DNA from: Pedobacter roseus
Lineage (GTDB): Bacteria > Bacteroidota > Bacteroidia > Sphingobacteriales > Sphingobacteriaceae
Length of the DNA stretch: 64,000 nucleotides
Reading direction: 5' to 3'
Assembly: GCF_014395225.1 (NCBI RefSeq)
Contig: NZ_CP060723.1
Coordinates: 3,844,001-3,908,000 of the forward strand
This document shows positions 24,379 through 33,549 of the stretch, in pieces. Position 1 is the first letter of the stretch; every line of letters begins with the position of its first letter. The notes under the pieces are model-generated. The model did no database searches. It saw only the letters and a list, made by a program, of their open reading frames with translations, and was not told the DNA's origin. A program made the translations under genes and the position numbers.

Positions 24379-27300
24379 ATGAATATGAAAAAATCTCTAC
24401 AGCTCACATGCTTATTGCTTTATGCATCAGCAGGCCTGTATGCGGCTACTCCAGCAGATCATTTTAACCGGACTTCTTTCCATTCAGTTTATCAGGATGC
24501 GATTAAAGGAACGGTAAAAGACGAAACCGGTAATCCGGTACCTGGTGTTACCATTACGATAAAAGGCGCGCAAGGTGGAACACAGACAAACACTTCAGGA
24601 CAATATAGCATTGCGGCCAAAGCCGACGATGTTTTGGTATTCTCTTTTATCGGTTACCAGAGCAAAGAAGTTACAGTAGGCACGCAAAGCACGCTTGATG
24701 TTACATTAACCCCTGACTCTAAAAACCTGGAAACCGTAGTGGTTACGGCATTAGGTATAAAACGTTCAGAAAAGTCGTTAACTTACACTACCCAACAGGT
24801 ATCGGGCGAGGAGCTTAATAAAGTTAAAAGTCCAAACCTTGTAAATTCTTTAAATGGTAAAGTTGCAGGTATGACCATTAGTCCAAGTTCTTCGGGAGTT
24901 GGTGGCTCGGCCAAGGTAATTTTAAGAGGTAGCCGTTCAGTAAGCGGTAATAACCAGCCTTTATATGTTATTGACGGGGTTCCTATCAGCAATAACGGTA
25001 ATGCCAACGCACAACAGAACAGTGTTTTTGGTGGTGGCCAGGACGGTGGTGATGGAATATCTAACCTAAACCCTGACGATATTGAAAGCTTAACTGTGTT
25101 GGAAGGCGCATCTGCTGCCGCGCTATACGGTAGCCAGGCACAGAATGGGGTAATCTTAATCACGACTAAACAAGGCAAAGCCGGTAAAACACAAATCGGT
25201 TTTTCATCGAGTTTAACTTTTGATAAAATTGCTTACAAACCCGAATTCCAAAACAGTTATGGCCCTGCATCTGCTACAACCAGAGACAGCTGGGGAGGTC
25301 CTATCAGCAACACTACTGATAACCTTGACCAGTTTTTTCAAACCGGGACAAACGCTACCAATTCGATCAATTTTTCTGGCGGTTCGGAAATTGCCCAAAC
25401 CTATTTTTCTTATGCCAATACTTATGCAAGTGGTATACAGGAAGGCAACAAGCTAAACAGACATAACATTAACCTGCGCGAAACAGCCAAGTTTTTAAAT
25501 AACAAACTAACGGTTGATGGAAATGTAAGTTACATCAATCAACGTATAAATAACAGTCCATCAATTGGATTATACAATAACCCTTTGGTAGGCCTATATC
25601 TTTTTCCAAGGGGAGTTGATATCACACCTTATAAGGACAATTATCTGCTTGCAGGCAATGTGGGTACTGCCCGCCAGAACTGGCTTGGTGGTTCTGCAGA
25701 TGTTAACCAGAACCCATGGTTTTTAACCAACCTTAATCCAAATACAGCCATCAGAAACCGTTATTTATTAAGTGGAAATGTGAAATATGAGTTTACTCCA
25801 TGGTTAAACTTACAGATCAGGGGAAATATAGACCGTACTACTGATGATTTTGAAAACAGACGTTATTCGGGTATAAACGGAAACTTTAACTCAAATGGAA
25901 GAGGATATCTGTCTCAGAACACCCAAACTTTTATTCAGAAATATGCTGATGCGATCTTAAATGTTACCGTACCATTGAAAGGATCTGACTTTAAGATTAA
26001 CGGATTAATTGGTAGTAGCATTAACGATCAGAAAACCTCAGGATTATCTTTAGCAGGTGATCTGAGTGCGGTTGATTTATTCACACCGAATAATACCATT
26101 GTGGCCAATGCAGGCACCTATACCTCAGATGTTTTGAATACCACTAAAGCGAGTGATGCTTTCCACAGCCAGTTACAGGCGGTATTTGCAAACGCGAATT
26201 TATCATATAAGGATTGGGCATTTTTAACATTAACAGGCAGAAACGACTGGTCTTCAAACCTGTCATTTACACCAAATGTTTCTTATTTCTATCCATCAGT
26301 AGGCTTATCATTTATTGTATCGCAAATGGTGAAATTGCCAGAGGCGATTACTTATGCCAAAATAAGAGGTACTTATGCTGAAGTGGGTAACACGGTGCCA
26401 GCTTATTTAACTTTTATCCAGAATACTTTGGGTAACGGTGGCGCACTTACCATTAATACCAACAGGGCATTTGCAGAGTTAAAACCAGAAAGAACAAAAT
26501 CTTTCGAGATTGGTACAGATATGCGTTTTCTGGCCAACCGTTTAAATTTTAGCTTTACCTATTACAAAACAAACACCAAAAACCAGTACATTCCGGTTAA
26601 ACCAGCACCATCAGGACTTGTTGCAACAGGTTACTTAAATGCAGGTGATGTTCAAAATCAGGGTATACAGTTTACTTTAGGCGCTGATGTGTTAAAAGGC
26701 GATGGCCTTAACTGGAACACGGCAATCAACGGATCGATGAACAGAAACAAAATTATTGATGTTGCTGCTTCACAAGGTTTAAATTCGATCGATTTAACAG
26801 GTGGAGGTAACAATGCTTATATCTCACGTATAGCCGCAGGTGGATCTTATGGTGATATTTACGGTTATACTTTACAAAGAGATGCAAACGGCCGCATCAT
26901 TTTAACTGGTGACGGATCGACTGCAAACCCTTACTTTCCTGTTAAAAGTGCAGATTATAGTCTGATTGCAAATGCAAACCCTAAATTTCAGTTGGGCTGG
27001 AACAACAGTTTCAATTATAAAGATTTCAGCTTAAGCTTCCTGGTAGATGGTAAATTTGGAGGTAAGGTACTTTCACTTACTGAAGCATTGATGGATCAGG
27101 CTGGTGCTTCAAAAGCATCGGGTGATGCAAGGGCACAAGGCGGTGTTAAAATTGATGGTGTAGATGCCAGCGGAAAAGCAGTTTCAGCTACCATTAACCC
27201 ACAAAGCTATTATTCTTTCTTAGGTGATAGAAACGGTGTAACTGGCGAATATGTGTATAGCGCTACCGTAGTTCGCTTGCGCGAAGCTTCAATAGGTTAT

Positions 27301-27492
27301 AATTTACCATTAAAAGGAACATTTAAAAGTATGCGCCTTTCGTTAATTGGTAGAAACCTGTTCTACTTCTACAAAAAAGCACCTTACGATCCAGAGGTTA
27401 CCATGTCTACCGGTAATGGTTTATCTGGTATAGATGTTTTTAACCAACCGGTTACCAGAAGTTTTGGTTTTAACCTTAATGTTTTATTTTAA
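24379..27492 (+). CDS. SusC/RagA TonB-linked outer-membrane transporter (pair 2)
   Basis: This 1037-residue importer has a signal peptide, then a carboxypeptidase-regulatory-like domain at about residues 42-115 (IKGTVKDETGNPVPGVTITIKG, VLVFSFIGYQSKEV). The plug carries SusC motifs (VVTALGIKRSEKSL, GKVAGMTI, VILRGSRS, PLYVIDGVPIS, AALYGSQAQNGVILI), and the barrel ends in SFGFNLNVLF. Unlike SusC1 it has no STN domain and so is not expected to signal to FecR itself. The paired SusD gene starts 11 bases later and an Endo H-like lipoprotein follows, which points to import of high-mannose oligosaccharides. Confidence 0.95.
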   Translation: MNMKKSLQLTCLLLYASAGLYAATPADHFNRTSFHSVYQDAIKGTVKDETGNPVPGVTITIKGAQGGTQTNTSGQYSIAAKADDVLVFSFIGYQSKEVTVGTQSTLDVTLTPDSKNLETVVVTALGIKRSEKSLTYTTQQVSGEELNKVKSPNLVNSLNGKVAGMTISPSSSGVGGSAKVILRGSRSVSGNNQPLYVIDGVPISNNGNANAQQNSVFGGGQDGGDGISNLNPDDIESLTVLEGASAAALYGSQAQNGVILITTKQGKAGKTQIGFSSSLTFDKIAYKPEFQNSYGPASATTRDSWGGPISNTTDNLDQFFQTGTNATNSINFSGGSEIAQTYFSYANTYASGIQEGNKLNRHNINLRETAKFLNNKLTVDGNVSYINQRINNSPSIGLYNNPLVGLYLFPRGVDITPYKDNYLLAGNVGTARQNWLGGSADVNQNPWFLTNLNPNTAIRNRYLLSGNVKYEFTPWLNLQIRGNIDRTTDDFENRRYSGINGNFNSNGRGYLSQNTQTFIQKYADAILNVTVPLKGSDFKINGLIGSSINDQKTSGLSLAGDLSAVDLFTPNNTIVANAGTYTSDVLNTTKASDAFHSQLQAVFANANLSYKDWAFLTLTGRNDWSSNLSFTPNVSYFYPSVGLSFIVSQMVKLPEAITYAKIRGTYAEVGNTVPAYLTFIQNTLGNGGALTINTNRAFAELKPERTKSFEIGTDMRFLANRLNFSFTYYKTNTKNQYIPVKPAPSGLVATGYLNAGDVQNQGIQFTLGADVLKGDGLNWNTAINGSMNRNKIIDVAASQGLNSIDLTGGGNNAYISRIAAGGSYGDIYGYTLQRDANGRIILTGDGSTANPYFPVKSADYSLIANANPKFQLGWNNSFNYKDFSLSFLVDGKFGGKVLSLTEALMDQAGASKASGDARAQGGVKIDGVDASGKAVSATINPQSYYSFLGDRNGVTGEYVYSATVVRLREASIGYNLPLKGTFKSMRLSLIGRNLFYFYKKAPYDPEVTMSTGNGLSGIDVFNQPVTRSFGFNLNVLF

Positions 27493-27503
27493 TACGAACA
27501 AAC

Positions 27504-29144
27504 ATGAAATCGATATATCATTCATCTCAACATAAAATTAAAGGTTTGTCTTTAGTTTTACTTTTAGCCGTTGCAGGCCTGAACCAGGGCTGTAAAAAGA
27601 ACTTTGAAAGTTTTAATACCAACGATAATTTACCGACTACCGAGCAGAGTTTAGCTTTATTGAAATCAGCCATCGGCCCTATCCAACAGAATATATTTTC
27701 TAACTACCAAATTGCACAGAATTTGAGTTCTGATGCTTTTAGCGGTTACATGATGGCTCCAACACCATTCGGCGGTGGTATAAACAACATGAACTACTCG
27801 CTTAATAATGGCTGGAACGAAACTGGTTTTAATGATCAGTACACCAATGTAATGGCACCAATTTCTAAGATTGCCATATCACCATTAAAAACAACTGCAC
27901 CAGAATCGTGGGGTATCTCACTTTTAGTACAGGTAATTGCAATGGATAGGGTAACTGATAAATTTGGTCCGATTCCTTATACTCAGGCAGGTAAATCATT
28001 GATTTCGCAAGCTTACGATGACCAAAAAACGGTTTATACCGAATTTTTTAAACAGATTGATACAGCAGCCAACAACTTGCAGGCTTTTATCGCGGCAAAT
28101 CCTGGTAAAAAAGCTTATTTCGAAACCGGCGATCTGGTTTATGGTGGAGATGTTGCAAAATGGCTTAAACTTGCCAATTCGCTAAGGTTACGTTTGGCCA
28201 TGCGTATTGTTAAAGTTGATCCGGCTACGGCAAAGTTACAGGCAGAAAAAGCAATGGCAGCAGCAGGTGGATTAATGACTACACCAAGTGATAATGCGGC
28301 TGTTGCACAGTCGGGTAACAGAAACAACGACCTTTGGAATGTAACTGTAAATTACGACGGTGATAACGCTATGGGCGCAGCGCTACAATCGTACATGGTT
28401 GGTTACAAAGATCCGCGTTTATCAATATATTGTACGCCAGCTACCGATCCTTTGTTTTCAGGACAATATGTAGGGATCAGATCAGGAGCCAATACTTCTT
28501 TTAATGGTTTGGGCAAAGCGGGTTACAAAACCTACTCGAGTTTAAATTCATCTATACCTGACAATTCAAGGTCACCTATCGGACAGAAAGCACCACAGAT
28601 ATTGATGACGGCTGCTGAAGTTTGGTTTTTAAAAGCTGAAGCCGCATTACGTGGCTGGACAGGTGCAGGCGATGCACAGACCAATTATGAAACCGGTATA
28701 ACTACATCAATGCAACAATGGAATGCAACTATTGGCAGCTATCTGGCGGATGCTGTAAACAAACCAACTGCTTATGTAGATCCGAAAAACCCGGCTAACA
28801 ATGCAGATGCAGTAAGTACCATTACCATTAAATGGGATGGAGCGGCTTCTAACGAAGTGAAATTAGAGCGCATTATTACACAGAAATGGTTAGCTATTTT
28901 CCCTGACGGAGCTGAGGCCTGGGCCGATTTCCGCAGAACAGGTTATCCAAAACTATTTACAGTAGCCAACAACAATAGCGGTGGTACAATCAACACCCAA
29001 TTACAGATTCGCAGATTGCCATATCCAACAGCAGAATACGGCAACGGAAACAAAGATGAGGTACGTAAAGCAGTAACCTTGCTTGGCGGACCAGATAACG
29101 GCGGCACCAGATTATGGTGGGACGTTAACAAAGCAAATTTCTAA
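27504..29144 (+). CDS. SusD/RagB-family outer-membrane lipoprotein (pair 2)
   Basis: A lipoprotein signal with lipobox LNQGC (Cys30) is followed by KKNFESFNTND. The mature part has SusD-like features: DRVTDKFGPIPYTQAG, GDVAKWLKLANSLRLRLAMRI, MTAAEVWFLKAEAALRGW, and the C-terminal WADFRRTGYPKL and RLWWD. The length of 546 residues is standard for the SusD-like_2 group. It should bind glycan at the cell surface and work with SusC2. A strong terminator lies 13 bases after the stop. Confidence 0.94.
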   Translation: MKSIYHSSQHKIKGLSLVLLLAVAGLNQGCKKNFESFNTNDNLPTTEQSLALLKSAIGPIQQNIFSNYQIAQNLSSDAFSGYMMAPTPFGGGINNMNYSLNNGWNETGFNDQYTNVMAPISKIAISPLKTTAPESWGISLLVQVIAMDRVTDKFGPIPYTQAGKSLISQAYDDQKTVYTEFFKQIDTAANNLQAFIAANPGKKAYFETGDLVYGGDVAKWLKLANSLRLRLAMRIVKVDPATAKLQAEKAMAAAGGLMTTPSDNAAVAQSGNRNNDLWNVTVNYDGDNAMGAALQSYMVGYKDPRLSIYCTPATDPLFSGQYVGIRSGANTSFNGLGKAGYKTYSSLNSSIPDNSRSPIGQKAPQILMTAAEVWFLKAEAALRGWTGAGDAQTNYETGITTSMQQWNATIGSYLADAVNKPTAYVDPKNPANNADAVSTITIKWDGAASNEVKLERIITQKWLAIFPDGAEAWADFRRTGYPKLFTVANNNSGGTINTQLQIRRLPYPTAEYGNGNKDEVRKAVTLLGGPDNGGTRLWWDVNKANF

Positions 29145-29157
29145 CACACAAATACCA

Positions 29158-29192
29158 GGTAGGATGACGAAAGTTGTCCTACCTTTTTTTTT
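29158..29192 (+). terminator. Rho-independent terminator after susD2
   Basis: An 11-bp stem (GGTAGGATGAC with GTTGTCCTACC, including G-T pairs) and GAAA loop are followed by nine T residues. A near twin follows the next gene at 30460. Confidence 0.9.
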
Positions 29193-29221
29193 AAAAAATT
29201 TCTAACCAAAATTTTAAACCT

Positions 29222-29311
29222 ATGAGAAAACCACTCGTTTCCGGCAAACCGCCGTTAACAGCCTTTCCCTTATCTTATACTCGCAAAAATCCAGTCTCGA
29301 AAAGAGACTAA
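29222..29311 (+). CDS. possible 29-residue peptide between susD2 and the GH18 gene
   Basis: A short frame runs from ATG at 29222 to TAA at 29311 (MRKPLVSGKPPL to NPVSKRD). The bases before it (TTTCTAACCAAAATTTTAAA) resemble those just before the GH18 gene (TTTCTAACCAATTTAAA), which suggests a duplicated leader. It is basic and has no membrane segment. It may well be chance; no other feature is seen in the 254 bases between terminator and GH18 gene. Confidence 0.2.
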   Translation: MRKPLVSGKPPLTAFPLSYTRKNPVSKRD

Positions 29312-29446
29312 TAACCATATTTCTAAAACTTTGATTGATCTTTTTAGCTAATGGCATAAAATGTAAATAGCTAATTAATAAATAAAATCTGTTTGTAGCG
29401 ATTGCAAGCCTAATACCAATTTCTAACCAATTTAAATCAAAAAATT

Positions 29447-30412
29447 ATGACAACTACCAAATTGTTAACATGCAAAAATGCCGCCTTATCTGTGGCCTTA
29501 TTTTTAACCGTTGCTATAAGCGGCTGTAAGAAAAAAGACATTGCCCAGGACGAAACCTTAACTGGCCCGGCTAAAAAAGAAGCTACAAATTCTACTTCAG
29601 CTATTGGGGTAACTGGTCCAAAGGGTGTATGTTATGTAGAAGTAAACAACGCAGATATCCGTAATGTTGGAAAATACAAGCTTTCTACCGGGCAACAGCT
29701 GTTCGACATCGCCATTATTTTCGCTGCCAACATCAATTACAATACTTCAACCCAAAAAGCCGAATTATTCTTCAATACAAATGTTTCTAATGTTTTAACC
29801 AATAAAACAACCTATATCAAACCTTTGCAAGATAAAGGAATAAAGGTTTTACTTTCTATTTTGGGTAATCATCAGGGCGCTGGTTTTTGTAATTTCACCT
29901 CACAAGCCTCGGCCCAGGCATTCGCCCAGCAATTGGCAAATGCCGTTAACACTTATGGCCTTGATGGTATAGATTTCGATGATGAATATGCAGAATATGG
30001 CAATAACGGTACCGGACAGCCAAACGCAAGTTCATTTGTTTACCTTGTAACGGCATTGAGGCAACTATTGCCAAATAAAATTATTTCGTTTTATTTTTAT
30101 GGCCCGGCAGCTTCAAGATTATCTTACAATGGTGTTACCGTTGGCTCAAAAGTAAATTATAGCTGGAATGCCATCTACGGTAGTTATTCGGTACCAAATG
30201 TGCCAGGCCTGGCTAAAGCAAATCTTGGCCCTGCTGCAGTTGATATCCAGGCTACAAGTTCGTCAACAGCTGCATCTCTCGCTACGCAAACGGTTAACAA
30301 TAGTTATGGAATTTACCTGTACTATAATTTACCAAATTCGGATGTACATACTTATTTATCAAGTATATCAAGCAATTTATATGGCGGTAAAACCACCGTA
30401 TACACGCCTTAG
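29447..30412 (+). CDS. GH18 endo-beta-N-acetylglucosaminidase, Endo H-like lipoprotein
   Basis: The 321-residue product carries a lipoprotein signal with Cys27 (AISGC) and should sit on the outer membrane. The catalytic strand reads GLDGIDFDDEYAEYG, with the GH18 pattern DxxDxDxE; Glu180 is the predicted acid and Asp178 its partner. The run DFDDEYAEYGNNGTG resembles Endo H closely, the enzyme that cuts the chitobiose core of high-mannose N-glycans. VCYVEVNN near residue 61 and SFYFYGP near 218 fit other barrel strands. It follows susC2-susD2 and would supply mannose-rich oligosaccharide for uptake and the GH92 enzymes. Terminators lie on both sides, so it is probably transcribed on its own. 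Confidence 0.9.
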   Translation: MTTTKLLTCKNAALSVALFLTVAISGCKKKDIAQDETLTGPAKKEATNSTSAIGVTGPKGVCYVEVNNADIRNVGKYKLSTGQQLFDIAIIFAANINYNTSTQKAELFFNTNVSNVLTNKTTYIKPLQDKGIKVLLSILGNHQGAGFCNFTSQASAQAFAQQLANAVNTYGLDGIDFDDEYAEYGNNGTGQPNASSFVYLVTALRQLLPNKIISFYFYGPAASRLSYNGVTVGSKVNYSWNAIYGSYSVPNVPGLAKANLGPAAVDIQATSSSTAASLATQTVNNSYGIYLYYNLPNSDVHTYLSSISSNLYGGKTTVYTP

Positions 30413-30459
30413 TGCTATATTTTATACCGAATAATCCCTAATCGCTGCAAACATTTTTA

Positions 30460-30493
30460 AGTAGGACGACGAGAGTTGTCCTGCTTTTTTTTT
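30460..30493 (+). terminator. Rho-independent terminator after the GH18 gene
   Basis: An 11-bp stem (AGTAGGACGAC with GTTGTCCTGCT) with loop GAGA is followed by a run of T. Its sequence is nearly that of the terminator at 29158. Confidence 0.9.
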
Positions 30494-30545
30494 ACACAGT
30501 TTCGCTGCTAAACCTTGTCACATGGACATTATATCGATTTAGCCA

Positions 30546-30576
30546 TTTGCTTACTAACATACCATTTCTATCTTTG
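30546..30576 (+). promoter_or_regulatory. promoter of the HU/SPOR-exbBD operon
   Basis: TTTG (30546-30549), 19 bases, TATCTTTG (30569-30576) matches the Bacteroidota promoter exactly. Transcription would start about 170 bases before the gene at 30756. In that leader I see a weak stem AACAG/CTGTT followed by CGTTTTT near 30645-30660 and nothing else. Confidence 0.65.
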
Positions 30577-30755
30577 TAACTGTTATCTTTGAACGGATAC
30601 GGGTATAGGTTAATCAACCATGATTTTGATTGGTTAAAATAACAGCACCCTGTTCGTTTTTGTCCCCTTTTTGGAGTAGGATGTATTAATACACCCACAG
30701 ACACTATTTGAAGGTAGAATATAATTTTTAATTTTAAACGCTTAATTTTACCCGA

Positions 30756-32444
30756 ATGGATATCTTATCATACCTTTTAGAACTCTTGCAGCAACGCAAA
30801 GAAGTTGGTATTACCGGCTTGGGCACCTTTTATAAAAAGAAATACCCGGGAAGATACGATAAGGAAAAACAAACGTTTTTACCTCCGGGATATACCCTTC
30901 AGTTTTCCGGCGATTTGACCGAAGAGAAGGCTCTTGTAGATTTTATTGCCGCTAAAAGGAATATCTCTAACGAGAGCGCCAATTATTACATCTCGCAGTT
31001 TGTTGAAGAGGTAAATCAAAAACTGGAACTGAATCACGAGATCGAATTAGAAAATACCGGCCGCTTATTTTTTACCGAGCAGGGACTGGATTTTGAACCG
31101 ATAAAGAACATCAATTACGGTTCTGAATTTTATGGTTTGCCTTCCTTACCAGAAACTGTAACTGAAGAAATAAAAGCAGATTTACCAAAAGAAGAGGAAG
31201 ATGTGTACGATGAAATTGCCGAGGCACCTGTTGCACCATCTCCTTTCGAAAATAAATCTTACCATCATCCTGTAATTGAAAATGTAGAACTGGATGAAGT
31301 TAGGGATGATCTTAAAAATACTTTACAACATTCAGAAAATCCTGTAGAAGAAATTACCGAAGCTCCTGAATTTATAAAGGAGCAGCATGAGGAACACCCA
31401 AACCGTTTTGGCCATAAACCAGAATCGGAAGTAGAAAATATTGCTGCCGAGCATCAGGCTGTTGAAGCTAGTCAACCTGATGAAAATGAGCATGTAGAAG
31501 ATATAGCAGAAATACCAGTTGCCAGTCCGGTTGAAGAAACTAATGAAGTTGAGGTTCCTCAATCGATAGTGGAACAGCATGAAGAAAATCCAAACCGTTT
31601 TGGCCACACTCCAGAAGCCGAAGCAGAAAAAATTGCTGAAGAACCTGTTGAAACAACAATTCCTGAACCGGTTTTACCACAACAGGAATATTCGAGCCGT
31701 TTTTCATTAAGACCAGAAACGGAAGAGCCAAAAACTTATATTCATTTAGAAGACGAAGCTAAAGCAGAAGAACCGGTAATTGAAGCGCCTGAATTTATTA
31801 AAGAGCAGCATGCCGAGCATCCTAACCGTTTTGGTCATGATCCGATTATTCATGATCAGGAACCGCCACAGGGCATGTCTACCTGGTTAAAGGTTACCAT
31901 CATTGTTTTGGTTTTGGTGATTATTGCAGCCATTACTTATTTAGTTAAACCTGAGTTATTTACCGGACAAAGTGCACCCGAAAAGACAACTCCTGCCCTT
32001 ATCGATTCTCCAAAAGTTACCATTGATTCGGCCAAAATAAAACAGGATTCAATCGCCAAAACCGATAGTATTTTAAAAGCCAATCAGGTTCAGAAAAAAG
32101 CAGACACAGTTAAAAAAGCCGTTGTTAAAACAGCCGAGAAAGCGGTAGTTGAAACACCAGTTGAAAAAGCAAAAGAAAATAAAATTGTACCAAACACAGG
32201 TCCTTCTACGTTTTATGTTATTGCAGCATCTTTCCAATCAGAAAAAAAGGCGCTTGTTTTTATCAAGCAAATGGAAAAAATTGGTTTAAAGGCCGAAATT
32301 GCATCAGTACCCGGCCGATTAAAAAAAGTGAGTATAGCTAGCTTCAGCACTGAAAAAGAAGCTAAAGAACAAAAAGATATTTTAGAGAAAAAACTTAAAG
32401 GAAAAGGGTATTTCGTACAACAAAAACACAACACACAACCATAA
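30756..32444 (+). CDS. HU-like (CCDC81-type) domain protein with SPOR domain
   Basis: The N-terminal ~115 residues match the paired HU-CCDC81-type domains of Bacteroidota (LLQQRKEVGITGLGTFYKKK, ANYYISQFVEEVNQKLE). An acidic linker follows with four degenerate repeats around EAPEFIKEQHEEHPNRFGH. One membrane helix is at about residues 373-395. The C-terminal SPOR domain (STFYVIAASFQSEKKALVFI to KGKGYFVQQK) should bind denuded peptidoglycan. The protein would thus link the cytoplasm to the cell wall, probably at the division site. Its stop overlaps the exbB-like start in TAATG, so it heads a four-gene operon. The function of the HU part at the membrane is not known to me. Confidence 0.88.
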   Translation: MDILSYLLELLQQRKEVGITGLGTFYKKKYPGRYDKEKQTFLPPGYTLQFSGDLTEEKALVDFIAAKRNISNESANYYISQFVEEVNQKLELNHEIELENTGRLFFTEQGLDFEPIKNINYGSEFYGLPSLPETVTEEIKADLPKEEEDVYDEIAEAPVAPSPFENKSYHHPVIENVELDEVRDDLKNTLQHSENPVEEITEAPEFIKEQHEEHPNRFGHKPESEVENIAAEHQAVEASQPDENEHVEDIAEIPVASPVEETNEVEVPQSIVEQHEENPNRFGHTPEAEAEKIAEEPVETTIPEPVLPQQEYSSRFSLRPETEEPKTYIHLEDEAKAEEPVIEAPEFIKEQHAEHPNRFGHDPIIHDQEPPQGMSTWLKVTIIVLVLVIIAAITYLVKPELFTGQSAPEKTTPALIDSPKVTIDSAKIKQDSIAKTDSILKANQVQKKADTVKKAVVKTAEKAVVETPVEKAKENKIVPNTGPSTFYVIAASFQSEKKALVFIKQMEKIGLKAEIASVPGRLKKVSIASFSTEKEAKEQKDILEKKLKGKGYFVQQKHNTQP

Positions 32445-33148
32445 TGATAACTTTATTAATTCAGGACACCACACAAGCATTACAAGACACCGCAAATGCG
32501 GTTAACCAAGCACTAACACAACCACAGCCACAACTACGCTTTATCGACCTTCTTTTTAAAGGCGGTTGGGTAATGATTCCATTGGCTTTTCTTGCTTTTT
32601 TAGCCTTGTTTATTTTTGTTGAACGCTATTTAACCATCAAAAAAGCCACTAAAGATGAATCGAACCTTATGGGGCAGATCAGGTCTTATATCCAATCTGG
32701 AAATTTAGACGGTGCCATGTCGTTATTACGAAACAACAACTCTCCACTTTCGCGCATGTTGCAAAAAGGCTTAAAACGCATTGGCCGCCCGATTAAAGAT
32801 ATTGAAGGTGCGATCGAAAATGTAGGTAAACTTGAAGTTTCTAAATTAGAAAAGAACATTAGCATATTGGGTATTGTAGCCGGTATTGCACCAATGCTTG
32901 GTTTCGTAGGAACAATTGTGGGGGTAATTACTATCTTCCACCAGGTATCAATTAAGGGTGCTATTGAGATTGGCACCATTTCTGGCGGTTTATATACCAA
33001 AATGATTACTTCAGCAACCGGATTGATTATCGGTATTATCGCTTACGTACTATATCACATTTTAAACATCATGGTTGAAAAAATCATCCTTAAAATGGAA
33101 ACTGATGCAATTGATTTTATTGATTTACTAGAAGAACCAGGCAAATAA
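32444..33148 (+). CDS. MotA/TolQ/ExbB-family proton channel
   Basis: The 234-residue protein has three membrane segments: MIPLAFLAFLALFIFVERY, then ISILGIVAGIAPMLGFVGTI and LIIGIIAYVLYHIL. The family motif LGFVGTIVGVITIF and a cytoplasmic loop with RNNNSPLSRMLQKGL fit ExbB/TolQ. Together with the next two genes it would convert proton-motive force into movement of a periplasm-spanning partner, either for TonB-type transport or for Tol-type envelope work. Start and stop overlap its neighbours by one base (TAATG). Confidence 0.93.
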   Translation: MITLLIQDTTQALQDTANAVNQALTQPQPQLRFIDLLFKGGWVMIPLAFLAFLALFIFVERYLTIKKATKDESNLMGQIRSYIQSGNLDGAMSLLRNNNSPLSRMLQKGLKRIGRPIKDIEGAIENVGKLEVSKLEKNISILGIVAGIAPMLGFVGTIVGVITIFHQVSIKGAIEIGTISGGLYTKMITSATGLIIGIIAYVLYHILNIMVEKIILKMETDAIDFIDLLEEPGK

Positions 33149-33549
33149 TGAATTTACGCAAGAGAACAAAAGGATCGGTAGAAGTACATACTTCAGCGTT
33201 GAACGATATTATGTTCTTCCTGATGCTGTTCTTTTTATTGGCCTCAGCTGTGGTAAATCCTACGGTAGTTAAATTACTGTTGCCACAATCATCAAGCGGA
33301 CAACAATCGACCGCCAAAAAAGCCGTTACCGTTACCATAGACGAAAACTTAAAATATTTCGTTGAAAAGAAACCGGTTAGCATAGAAGAATTAGAGCCTA
33401 CATTGGCATCGTACCAAAAACTGGCACCCGATATGACGATTCTTTTATATGTATCGCGTAACGTAACTTATCAGGATGGATTTGTGGTAAATGATATTGC
33501 CAATAAATTAAAATTAAAACTTGTTGTAGCCGTTGAGCCTAAAAAATAA
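33148..33549 (+). CDS. ExbD/TolR-family biopolymer transport protein
   Basis: The 133-residue protein has a short cytoplasmic N-terminus, a single membrane helix with the expected aspartate (LNDIMFFLMLFFLLASAVV) and a periplasmic domain (VTVTIDENLKYFVEKKPVSI, ILLYVSRNVTYQDGF). It should form the rotor-like part of the ExbB channel. It overlaps both neighbours in TAATG junctions, so the stoichiometry of the complex may be set by translational coupling. Confidence 0.93.
   Translation: MNLRKRTKGSVEVHTSALNDIMFFLMLFFLLASAVVNPTVVKLLLPQSSSGQQSTAKKAVTVTIDENLKYFVEKKPVSIEELEPTLASYQKLAPDMTILLYVSRNVTYQDGFVVNDIANKLKLKLVVAVEPKK

Noticed and set aside
24783..25178. A 131-codon minus-strand frame
   Set aside because: It is antisense to the conserved plug domain of SusC2.
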